A stretch of 64,000 nucleotides of DNA, from assembly GCA_021732525.1 (NCBI GenBank), contig JAKFUU010000012.1, forward strand, positions 62,001 through 126,000, read 5' to 3'. The notes beneath the pieces were generated by a model. The model saw nothing but the letters and a program-made list of their open reading frames with translations. It had not been told where the DNA came from and ran no database searches. Origin of the DNA: Sphingomonadaceae bacterium. GTDB taxonomy: Bacteria; Pseudomonadota; Alphaproteobacteria; Sphingomonadales; Sphingomonadaceae. The first letter of the stretch is position 1. Each line of letters begins with the position of its first letter. Below, one piece after another: positions 54,539-62,166 of this stretch. The position numbers were made by a program, and so were the translations under genes.

Positions 54539-55117
54539 ATGGCTCGCCTCACTAAAGCGAATTTGAGCTACCTGAAACGCCATGGGATCGAACCCGAAGA
54601 AGCTTTTGATGCCTCGGGTCTGAAACGCGCCGAATATCGACCGAGAATGAAGGCTGAGGGGAAGTTCGTCGCCTACGGTGTCACGCCGTGTCAAAACGGT
54701 CATGCTCTGCGCAATCGGTACGGAAACTGCATTGAGTGTTTCCCGGCCTCAATCGCATTTGCGCGCCGGAGTGAATTGCCAGGCTACCTTTACCTTGCCC
54801 AGTCGTCGGATTTGGGTTTGATCAAAATCGGCTTCTCAAGCGACGATCCGGACAATCGGATCTACATCGCGAATCTCGACGGCTACGGCGGAGCGTGGGA
54901 CTGGCGGATTTGCATGACGGTTTGGGCAGAACATGCCGGCGCGAAAGAGATCGCCGTGCATCGCTCGCTTTTCGAATTTCGCAATGAAAGGCTCTGGGTA
55001 CGGAATGGGGCGGCAGTCGTTTCGAAGGAGCTTTTCGATTGTGATCTCGCTCTGGCCATCGAAACTTTGTCGGCGCATCTAACGGCCAGAGAGCAAAAGG
55101 CGATCGACTACCGATAA
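54539..55117 (+). CDS. T5orf172 (GIY-YIG-like) domain protein
   Basis: 192 residues. GYLYLAQSSDLGLIKIGFSSDDPDNRI (about residues 80-106) and a following WAEHAGAKEIAVHRSLFEFRNERLWVRN are characteristic of T5orf172/MUG113 domains, a GIY-YIG nuclease relative. The N-terminal part has CQNGHALRNRYGNCIEC, a possible CxxH...CxxC zinc ribbon. GAGGGGG lies 9 bases before the ATG. A role in DNA cutting or binding is likely but unproven. Confidence 0.78.
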   Translation: MARLTKANLSYLKRHGIEPEEAFDASGLKRAEYRPRMKAEGKFVAYGVTPCQNGHALRNRYGNCIECFPASIAFARRSELPGYLYLAQSSDLGLIKIGFSSDDPDNRIYIANLDGYGGAWDWRICMTVWAEHAGAKEIAVHRSLFEFRNERLWVRNGAAVVSKELFDCDLALAIETLSAHLTAREQKAIDYR

Positions 55118-55180
55118 GCGTCATTGAAAATGCATCTGCGTGGTCGCGTCACGAACCCACCAAGCACTGGCGCATTGTCG

Positions 55181-55195
55181 CGACCAATTTTGTCG
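55181..55195. promoter_or_regulatory. WYL-type operator site 4, upstream of the ADP-ribosylglycohydrolase gene
   Basis: CGACCAATTTTGTCG, read on the other strand CGACAAAATTGGTCG, matches the consensus of sites 1-3. It lies 23 bases before the ATG at 55219, overlapping the expected -35 to -20 region; TATAGA at 55205-55210 may be the -10. Confidence 0.62.
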
Positions 55196-55218
55196 TAGAG
55201 AACGTATAGAGGGTCGGA

Positions 55219-56682
55219 ATGAACTCAAACTTCCGCACAAGCTTCACCGACCCCATCCAGATTGCAACCCTGGCCGCTGGCAGTGGCTGCATCGGCGTAT
55301 CATTTTGCCCGGGCAAACAGAGTAGGTCCGTTGGTGGATTTGACTGGCGGCGTGACCTCGCTGTTGACTTGGACGCGGTCTCTGAGTGGGGCGCTGTAGC
55401 GGTGATTTCGCTCATAGAGGACCATGAGATTGATGCGCTTGGCGTTTCAAATCTGGCGTCGGAGGTGGCAGCTCGAGGGATGCAGTGGTTTCACCTGCCA
55501 ATCCCCGACGTCACCGCACCTGGCGCTGATTTCGAGCATGGGTGGCGCTCTGCCGGGCCCCATGTGCGCGGCTTACTCGCCAGCGGACAAAGCGTCTTCA
55601 TTCATTGCAAGGGCGGGCTCGGCCGCGCGGGGACGGTAGCCGCGAGGCTCCTCATTGAGCTGGGAGAAGCCGAGCCGAAAGATGCAATTGCACGCGTGCG
55701 CGAAGTCCGCCGCGGCGCAATCGAGACTGTGCCTCAAGAAGATCACCTGCATTCGATCTGGAATATCTACGACCGCGCTTGTGGATGCTTGCTTGGATTG
55801 GCTGTGGGCGATGCCTTGGGGACGACCCTCGAGTTCAGGCCGCGCGATTCCTATGATCACATTACCGACATGGTCGGGGGAGGGCCGTTCGGTCTGGAGC
55901 CGGGAACTTGGACCGATGACACATCCATGGCATTGGCGCTCGCAGAGGCATTACTCGCAAGTGCGGCGCAGGGATCCGCTTTCGAGCCAGAGGAGGCGCA
56001 AAGTCGCTTCGTCGATTGGTGGCGAAATGGAGCATACAGCCCGACAGGTGACTGTTTCGACATCGGGATTACGACCAGCCAAGCGCTTGGCCGGTTTGAA
56101 GCGACCGGCGATCCCATGTCGGGCTCAGCTGACCCTTATTCGGCGGGGAATGGTTCGCTCATGAGGCTGGCACCCGTCGCAATCTGGGGAATCCATGAGG
56201 ATCCCTCAATTGTGGCTCGTGTCGCACGTCGGCAAAGCGCAACTACCCACGCGGCACCAGCCTGTCTGCAAGCCTGCGATGCTTACTCACTGATCCTTCG
56301 GGCAGCCATTCTCGGTGCTGATTTCGAGGCGGCATTGACCCAGGCTCATGGCGAGTATGGGCCTGTGATCGCGCCGATCATTGCTGGCAGTTGGCGCGGG
56401 AAGCAGCGCCACCAGATTTCCAGCAGCGGTTTTGTGGCGCATAGCCTTGAGGCAGCTCTCTGGTGCGTCGCAAACACAGACAATTTTGACCACGCCGTGC
56501 TCATGGCAACAAACCTGGGGGACGACGCCGACACAACTGCGGCCATCACAGGTCAGCTAGCCGGAGCTCTGTACGGAGCCTCGTCCATCCGGAAGTCATG
56601 GCTCGAAAAGCTGGCTTGGCGCGGGAAGATTGAGAATCTTGCTCGGGATTTGGCTTTCCCGCAAATGACGGTGCAGGCCTAG
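55219..56682 (+). CDS. Dual-specificity phosphatase fused to ADP-ribosylglycohydrolase
   Basis: 487 residues. Residues about 30-175 are a cyclin-dependent-kinase-inhibitor-3-like phosphatase with HCKGGLGRAGTVAARLL (CxxGxxR loop near residue 129). Residues about 185-480 are an ADP-ribosylglycohydrolase with LGLAVGDALGTTLEF, GTWTDDTSMALALAEALL and NLGDDADTTAAITGQLAGALYG, keeping the acidic metal ligands. It could remove ADP-ribose and phosphate from proteins or nucleic acid, or detoxify ADP-ribosylation. An isolated gene with its own operator copy. GAGG precedes the ATG by 7 bases. Confidence 0.9.
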   Translation: MNSNFRTSFTDPIQIATLAAGSGCIGVSFCPGKQSRSVGGFDWRRDLAVDLDAVSEWGAVAVISLIEDHEIDALGVSNLASEVAARGMQWFHLPIPDVTAPGADFEHGWRSAGPHVRGLLASGQSVFIHCKGGLGRAGTVAARLLIELGEAEPKDAIARVREVRRGAIETVPQEDHLHSIWNIYDRACGCLLGLAVGDALGTTLEFRPRDSYDHITDMVGGGPFGLEPGTWTDDTSMALALAEALLASAAQGSAFEPEEAQSRFVDWWRNGAYSPTGDCFDIGITTSQALGRFEATGDPMSGSADPYSAGNGSLMRLAPVAIWGIHEDPSIVARVARRQSATTHAAPACLQACDAYSLILRAAILGADFEAALTQAHGEYGPVIAPIIAGSWRGKQRHQISSSGFVAHSLEAALWCVANTDNFDHAVLMATNLGDDADTTAAITGQLAGALYGASSIRKSWLEKLAWRGKIENLARDLAFPQMTVQA

Positions 56683-56745
56683 TGGTGATCGAGGGAGGCC
56701 AACGGCGAAAGGCCTGGGACATTCCTTTCGTGGCGGAGTAGGTCG

Positions 56746-58689
56746 TTAGGCTGCCTCCCAAACGCGATTGAGGATCTGCGCGGCCAGCGCGGCCTTGTCT
56801 TGAGGAAGGAACCTTCCGTAGTGCTTGGCGACTGTGTCGGCCGTGTCCTGAATAGCATAGCTAGCCTGCTCGTATGACCCTGTTTGTTTCAGGATATGCG
56901 TCGCCAAAATATCCCTCACGTTATGCGGACCGTGCGGCAGTAGGCCCTTGATGGCACCGCGATTGGTGTAGGGATTGTAGATCCCATAGCGCTGAATGAT
57001 GAGACGCCATGCCTCGTAGAACGTATTCTGATCGTAAGCCGCATTCAGGCTTGTCGACTTCGCAGTCTTGACGAAGAACGTCCCGGGGTCTTCGGCGCCG
57101 CCAAGGAGGGCGGCCCGGTGTACATTCAGATAGGCATCAATCTGAAGGTACAGCCCGAGAAGATCAGGCAGGATCAGCCTGAAAGGCATCTTCCCAAAGA
57201 ACGACGAGTGCGCGTTCTTGAAGGCAGACGCCGGAATGAAAACCTCCCAACCCTTGTCACGGTCACTCCAGCGAAGTTCGCCGCGCTTGCGGGATGCGAG
57301 GTTGCGCTCTGAGGTCGGCGGCGTACCGCGAGGGCAAACAAGCAATTCTCGTAGGTTCTTCTGCCTGAGGCCCAAGTGGAGCCCAAAACGCAAAATCAGA
57401 AAAGAGCGCACTGATTCCGCCGCCGTTCGCGGATATCGCTTTGGATCGGGCATCAACCGCATGATCTCCTCGGTGATCAAGCGATAGGTGCCAACCGGAC
57501 TATCAGACTCCAGGACGACCATGATCGGCTCAAACGGGTCTCGGTGAACTCTGGCGACCCGCTGGATCTCTTTGACCCTGGCTGTTCCGTAACGATAAAA
57601 TTGGTCGCAGGCTCCGTCCCAATCCACGCGTGAAGCGGTTATTTCATCCTCAGACACCAGGCCGGGGATTGGCTTGAGCTCATCGCCTAATGCAGGACTC
57701 TGACGCAGCCACCCGGTTTCCGCGCGTGCCAAAGACAGGCCCAGCTGGAGCATGTTGACTTCCCAGGAGGTGTAGCATCCACGCCGGGCCTCACGCCATT
57801 GGATGTACCAATCCCACACTGCCGGGAAGATGAGCATGCCCATTGTTAGGTGTTTTGATGGAACACCAAAGCCCCGAACCTTGCTGTGAGGGGAGGCGGC
57901 AAGAGCCCCGAAAAGCAGGCCTAGATGCTCGATTTTCTGCGAAGAGGTGTACTCGTTCCAAACGCCGTTGCGCTGATACCCGATGTCCGTCAGCGTCGAG
58001 GTCTTGAAGCGAATAAGCTCAGCGACCTCAGCGGCAAGGGCCGGAGGCGCATCAATGTTGGCGTCCAGCAAATCGAGCTCAACGTCGTCCAAGAACCGCT
58101 CGTCATCTCGATCATCATCCCGCGCCTGTTTCAGCGGCTTTCGGCCGGTTAGGCTCGGGAAGCGGACTGCAAAGCGGTTCCTTGATGCCTCTGCCTGGTA
58201 GCGGCGATAGTCCGTTGATCCGGAAATGATGACAGTTCGGACCCAATCGAGGATATCTCGTCTCTCGGCTGCAGGGCGACTGTCGAAGTCATCGGGCAAA
58301 TGCCAAGCTAGTCGCCGCCGCTCAGCATCAGAAATGCCCTTGAGCCTTCGATGTCCGGACGGAGCACGGCACTGATTCGGGAGCTTCGATTTGAAGTAGC
58401 CTTCTGGAAGCCGGTACCGCCGCTCAATCTGCTGAAGGATGGCCAGGCTGGCTACGGCGCGCGGAAACTTCTTACCACCTGCCCACTGCAGAAGCGTGGA
58501 TCGCTCGATGATGTCGCCCTGATGGGTCAGTGCACGATGCAAGCCACAGATCGTCTCGCCATGCCGCCGTACCTGCAAGGTCAGCGCATCCTCGAAAGTT
58601 GGCGGATCGAGCCAGTTCGATGTGATTGGGTCAGGGAACGCGACAATCGGCTTCGGCTTTCGGCCCCGCTTTGGCGTAGCATCAGACAT
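56746..58689 (-). CDS. Large tyrosine recombinase/integrase-like protein
   Basis: About 647 residues from the MSDATPKRGRKPK start (58689; ATG at 58692 and at 58731 are alternatives, none with a strong ribosome site). The C-terminal catalytic domain has FGLHLGLRQKNLREL (Arg near residue 440), GPHNVRDILATHIL (HxxR near 590) and ADTVAKHYGRF (Tyr near 622), the tyrosine recombinase set. The N-terminal 300 residues are unusual, with a zinc-free helical region and an HTH-like part (ERSTLLQWAGGKKFPRA). It is larger than a typical phage integrase. It ends 63 bases from the convergent gene. No tRNA or att repeat is visible beside it. Confidence 0.8.
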   Translation of the reverse strand: MSDATPKRGRKPKPIVAFPDPITSNWLDPPTFEDALTLQVRRHGETICGLHRALTHQGDIIERSTLLQWAGGKKFPRAVASLAILQQIERRYRLPEGYFKSKLPNQCRAPSGHRRLKGISDAERRRLAWHLPDDFDSRPAAERRDILDWVRTVIISGSTDYRRYQAEASRNRFAVRFPSLTGRKPLKQARDDDRDDERFLDDVELDLLDANIDAPPALAAEVAELIRFKTSTLTDIGYQRNGVWNEYTSSQKIEHLGLLFGALAASPHSKVRGFGVPSKHLTMGMLIFPAVWDWYIQWREARRGCYTSWEVNMLQLGLSLARAETGWLRQSPALGDELKPIPGLVSEDEITASRVDWDGACDQFYRYGTARVKEIQRVARVHRDPFEPIMVVLESDSPVGTYRLITEEIMRLMPDPKRYPRTAAESVRSFLILRFGLHLGLRQKNLRELLVCPRGTPPTSERNLASRKRGELRWSDRDKGWEVFIPASAFKNAHSSFFGKMPFRLILPDLLGLYLQIDAYLNVHRAALLGGAEDPGTFFVKTAKSTSLNAAYDQNTFYEAWRLIIQRYGIYNPYTNRGAIKGLLPHGPHNVRDILATHILKQTGSYEQASYAIQDTADTVAKHYGRFLPQDKAALAAQILNRVWEAA

Positions 58690-58930
58690 CATGGGAGATC
58701 CAAAGCCAGATAAGCTTTGGACGAAAGGCATTTAGTGAGCATGGTTTCGCTTGAGGTTTAGAACGCCGTTAAAGGGGGGCGCCGCCTACAACAAATTGCT
58801 CAGATAGCTAGGTCCCGCCAAAAACTTATGGAGCAAATCTCAATGGCCAGCGGTAACTGTAGGTGGCGAACTCTCATAAGCTCTTGTTTATCTGTCAAAC
58901 GATGTCAATGAAATGGGGGGAGTAGCGCTT

Positions 58931-59142
58931 ATGGGCGTGACCATTCTAACGGGGGATAAACGGACGAAGGAGGCAAAGCACTGGCCAACTTGGCTCAGTA
59001 AGGTGCCTGAGGTTCGTCGGCGCTTCCATACGTGGTCTGACGATTTCGACCCATTCCACTACAATGAAACATCGAGTGTTGCGGCTTTGGCGAACGCTGC
59101 GACACTTGCTGGGTTTGTTGCGCAAACAGAATATGTTTTGGA
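58931..59142 (+). pseudogene. 5' part of a PD-(D/E)XK-like gene split by IS66
   Basis: First 71 codons (MGVTILTGDKRTKEAKHW...) from ATG at 58931, which has a strong GGGGGGAG 8 bases upstream. Joining 59142 to 61705 (removing the insertion and one target copy) restores one open frame of 188 codons without any change. In the joined protein, D87, E102 and K104 (GDLWLADNQSG...WVFEAKQ) give a PD-(D/E)XK nuclease pattern. In the present state translation would run 16 codons into the insertion and stop, so the gene is broken. Confidence 0.75.
59135..59142. repeat. Left target-site duplication of the IS66 element
   Basis: GTTTTGGA, repeated exactly at 61697-61704 on the other side of the element. 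Eight bases is the normal target duplication for IS66. Confidence 0.92.
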
Positions 59143-59191
59143 GTATCCATCCGGTGAAGGCCGCATGATGCTGGCCGGCGCGTAGCCGGGT

Positions 59192-60877
59192 TTAGGCGGC
59201 GATTGCGTCGGGGAGCGGCGCCCAGTTCCAAGGCAGCAACTGATCGAGCCGGGTGGCGGGGTGGTCCGCAATGCGGGCGAAGACATCGGCGAGCCAAGCC
59301 TGCGGATCGACATCGTTGAGCTTCGCGGTCTGGATCAGGGTGTAGATGATGGCGGCACGCTGGCCGCCGCGATCAGATCCGCAGAACAGCCATGCCTTGC
59401 GACCGAGCGGGATGCAGCGAAGGGCGCGTTCGGCAGCGTTGTTCGTCAAGCAGATGCGCCCATTGTCGAGGAACCGGGTGAACGCATCCCAGCGCTTCAG
59501 CATGTAGAGGCAGGCCTTGGTCAGATCATGGCCGCGCGACAGCTTGGCGACCTGCTCGGTGAGCCAAGCGTGCAGGTCGGCCATCAGCTGCGCGCTGAGT
59601 TCCTGGCGGGTGGCAAGCCGCTCGGCGGGGCTCTTGCCGTTGATGCCGCGCTCGATGTCGAACAGGGCATCGAGACGTTGCACGGCTTCCAGCGCGATCG
59701 GATAGACCATGCTGCTGCGCTGGCCGCGGCTCTTCTTGCGGGCCGAGCTGACGACATCGGCGAGCTCGAAGAACTTGCGCCTGGCATGGGCAAAGCAGCC
59801 CGCCTCGAGCACGGGACCGGGGTTGCGTCCTTCGCGGTAGAGCTCGTTGTAGCCGCTATAGGCATCGGCCTGCAGGATGCCGGACCATGGCGCGAGATGA
59901 GCTTGCGGGTGCTCGCCGCGCCGGTCGCGCGAGTAGTGGAACAGAGCGGCGGGTGGATCGGCCCCAGCAAAGGGGCGATCATCGCGGACGTAGACCCATA
60001 ATCGGGCCGTATCGGTCTTGCCTCTGGCCATGACCGGCACCGTCGTATCGTCGCCGTGGATACGGGTTGCGGCGAGAACGTGCGCCTCGATGAGCTTGTA
60101 GATCGGCATCAGCGCGTGCGCCGCAGCGCCAACCTGATCGGCAAGGGTCGAGAGGCTGAGCGGCACGCCTTCGCGGGCGAACCGCTCGGCCTGACGGTTG
60201 AGGGGCTGATGCTGCCCATACTTCTCGAACAGGAGCATGGCGAGGAAGCTGGGGCCCGCCCACCCGCGCGGAACCACGTGGAACGGTGCCGGCGCCTGCG
60301 CGATCTTCTCGCAGTCCCGGCACGCAAACTTCTCGCGCACCGTCTGGATCACCTTCCACGAGCGCGGGATCACCTCGAGCGTCTCGGTGACGTCCTCGCC
60401 AAGCTTGGAGAGCCGACCGCCGCCGCAGGCCGGGCAGGAACAGGGCGCAGGCACCACGACACGCTCGCGCGGCAGGTGCTCGGGGAACGGCTTCCTTGCG
60501 GGCCGCTTGCGCTCGAAGGCGGTGACCGTGGTGGTCTTAGCCGCCGCCGCCTCGGCGATCAGGTCGTCTTCGGCCGCGTCAGCCTCGAGCTCTTCGAGTT
60601 GCAGCTCCATCTGGTCGAGCAGGCGGCGGCTACGCTCGGCGCTGGGGCCATACTGCTCGCGCTTCAACTTGGCGATCTGCAGCTTGAGGTGCGCGATCAG
60701 CGCCTCGATGGCGCTCTCGCGGGCATGGGCGTTGGCGAGCTTGGCCTCTGCTTCGTCAGCCTTCTGGAGCGCGGAAACCAGCAGCGCCTTGAGCGCTTCG
60801 ACATCGTCCGGAAGGGGCGAAATGACGGCTTCCATGGAGGAGAGTGAATCATCATCCACCCTCTGCTGCAAGGCCAA
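59192..60877 (-). CDS. tnpC: IS66 TnpC transposase (DDE)
   Basis: 561 residues, usual for IS66 TnpC. An N-terminal helical and leucine-zipper-like region (VEALKALLVSALQKADEAEAKL...) precedes a zinc-finger (CSCPACGG...CRDCEK, about residues 142-200) and the DDE catalytic domain with RIHGDDTTVPV and LQADAYSGYNELY, then the C-terminal FLDNGRICLTNNAAERALR block with the catalytic Glu. Intact, so the element is probably still mobile. Confidence 0.95.
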   Translation of the reverse strand: MALQQRVDDDSLSSMEAVISPLPDDVEALKALLVSALQKADEAEAKLANAHARESAIEALIAHLKLQIAKLKREQYGPSAERSRRLLDQMELQLEELEADAAEDDLIAEAAAAKTTTVTAFERKRPARKPFPEHLPRERVVVPAPCSCPACGGGRLSKLGEDVTETLEVIPRSWKVIQTVREKFACRDCEKIAQAPAPFHVVPRGWAGPSFLAMLLFEKYGQHQPLNRQAERFAREGVPLSLSTLADQVGAAAHALMPIYKLIEAHVLAATRIHGDDTTVPVMARGKTDTARLWVYVRDDRPFAGADPPAALFHYSRDRRGEHPQAHLAPWSGILQADAYSGYNELYREGRNPGPVLEAGCFAHARRKFFELADVVSSARKKSRGQRSSMVYPIALEAVQRLDALFDIERGINGKSPAERLATRQELSAQLMADLHAWLTEQVAKLSRGHDLTKACLYMLKRWDAFTRFLDNGRICLTNNAAERALRCIPLGRKAWLFCGSDRGGQRAAIIYTLIQTAKLNDVDPQAWLADVFARIADHPATRLDQLLPWNWAPLPDAIAA

Positions 60878-60895
60878 AATGCCCGCATCTGCCGG

Positions 60896-61237
60896 TTATC
60901 CTGCGCTCTGCGGCCGCCACGTATACTGCGGGTTGCGCCAGTCGATCCCCTCCAGCAGGCAGGCCAGCTGCGAGGGGGTCAGCGACACCGTTCCCTCACT
61001 CGCTGCAGGCCATATGAACCGCCCCTTCTCGAGCCGCTTGGCGTAAAGCGACATGCCGATCCCGTCGTGCCAGATGATCTTGACCAGCGAGCCTGCGCGG
61101 CCGCGGAATACGAACAGATCGCCGCAATGCGGATTACGCTTGAGCCCTTGCTGGACCAGCAGCGCCAGGCCCTGCATGCCCTTCCTCATATCCGTGTGGC
61201 CGAGCGCGATCCACACACGGGCGCCGGGAGGGATCAC
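60896..61237 (-). CDS. tnpB: IS66 TnpB accessory protein
   Basis: 113 residues from GTG at 61237, overlapping the tnpA stop (GTGA). IPPGARVWIALGHTDMRKGMQGLALLVQ and GDLFVFRGRAGSLVKIIWHDG are the conserved IS66 Orf2 blocks. The frame continues further upstream without TnpB similarity. Confidence 0.94.
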   Translation of the reverse strand: MIPPGARVWIALGHTDMRKGMQGLALLVQQGLKRNPHCGDLFVFRGRAGSLVKIIWHDGIGMSLYAKRLEKGRFIWPAASEGTVSLTPSQLACLLEGIDWRNPQYTWRPQSAG

Positions 61238-61611
61238 CGCAGCGCCTTCAGGGCAGCCGCAACCAGCGCTGGCGACGCCGCGGGATAAATGCTCAGCCGC
61301 TTCCCGCGTGGCAGGTCGATGATCATCGCGGGGTGCTCGGCAGCGCTGACTGCCACCGCATCCTCGTCCAGCACAGCTTCGGCAAACACCGGCGCTGGCA
61401 ACGCCTCGGCCGCGCTGGCCTCCTGCGCCGCATCTGCCTCGCGCAGCTTGCGCCGCCACGTGTAGATCAGCGCCGATGAAATATCGTGCCGTCGGCACAC
61501 CTCGGCAACGCAGGCGCTCGGCGCGAAAGCCTCGGACAGGATCCGCAGCCGCTCTTCCTCGCTCCACCGTCGGCGCCGCTCTGGCCCCGAAAACACCGTC
61601 ACCTGACCCAT
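61234..61611 (-). CDS. tnpA: IS66 TnpA accessory protein
   Basis: 125 residues. RRRWSEEERLRILSEAFAPSACVAEVCRRHDISSALIYTWRRKLRE is a helix-turn-helix of IS66 Orf1/TnpA type. GGAG lies 6 bases before the ATG. Confidence 0.94.
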   Translation of the reverse strand: MGQVTVFSGPERRRRWSEEERLRILSEAFAPSACVAEVCRRHDISSALIYTWRRKLREADAAQEASAAEALPAPVFAEAVLDEDAVAVSAAEHPAMIIDLPRGKRLSIYPAASPALVAAALKALR

Positions 61612-61696
61612 CGACCACTCCTAAGCGCGCTCACAAGAGCACGCTAAAGAGCGCTCAATACCTACCCAGACAAGGCGGCCCCCGCCGGATGGATAC

Positions 61697-61704
61697 GTTT
61701 TGGA
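61697..61704. repeat. Right target-site duplication of the IS66 element
   Basis: GTTTTGGA, exact copy of 59135-59142, directly after the right inverted repeat. Confidence 0.92.
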
Positions 61705-62059
61705 TAAGAGACACACGACAAGAGGACGTGCGTGGCGGCGTGGTCGAGGCGATTTATGGCTGGCGGACAATCAAAGCGGTTGTTGTTGGGTTTTCGAAGC
61801 AAAGCAGCATTTCGCAGCTACCCAGATACGAGCCTCCACCTTCGATCAGCATCTCCAACGAGCTTGTCGCGATGCGAAAGGCATTGATCGCGATGAGGCG
61901 GATCAACGTGTCGGTTGTCTCATCGTTGCCCCGCGAAGTGATGCAAGGCTTGACGACCTAAATCCACGGATGGACGAAATAGCTATGAGATCAGACTTCG
62001 CCTTCCGGATCGATGGTGCTCTGGGACCTATTTGGCTTGCCTTTGATATTGTCGGCTAA
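61705..62059 (+). pseudogene. 3' part of the PD-(D/E)XK-like gene split by IS66
   Basis: About 117 codons continuing the frame begun at 58931 and ending with TAA at 62059. It carries the motif region GDLWLADNQSGCCWVFEAKQ (D...ExK) and DQRVGCLIVAPRSDARL. A separate start inside this part would lose the N-terminus, and no ribosome site is seen, so it is unlikely to be made alone. Confidence 0.7.
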
Positions 62060-62166
62060 TCACGATAGCGATCTCACCAGGTATTAAGTCGCTATGAGCT
62101 CCATTATGATTGACTTATTTGAGCCACGGATGGTCGAAACGAAGCTGCATAAGAGCTTCCAAGACA

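Larger units (their letters stand above)
59143..61696 (-). mobile_element. IS66-family insertion sequence, complete
   Basis: 2554 bases bounded by imperfect terminal inverted repeats: the first 22 bases match the reverse complement of the last 22 at 19 positions (both ends start GTATCCATCCGG). The exact 8-bp flanking duplication GTTTTGGA shows that it moved in by transposition and has not rearranged since. It carries tnpA, tnpB and tnpC, all open on the minus strand. Confidence 0.95.

Noticed and set aside
58787-58800. TACAACAAATTGCT resembles one half of the operator
   Set aside because: The central and right parts differ (GCTCA rather than TGGTCG), so it is too degenerate to count, though its position before the split nuclease gene is noted.
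59192-60877. Several plus-strand open frames opposite tnpC
   Set aside because: They are shadow frames of a conserved transposase.
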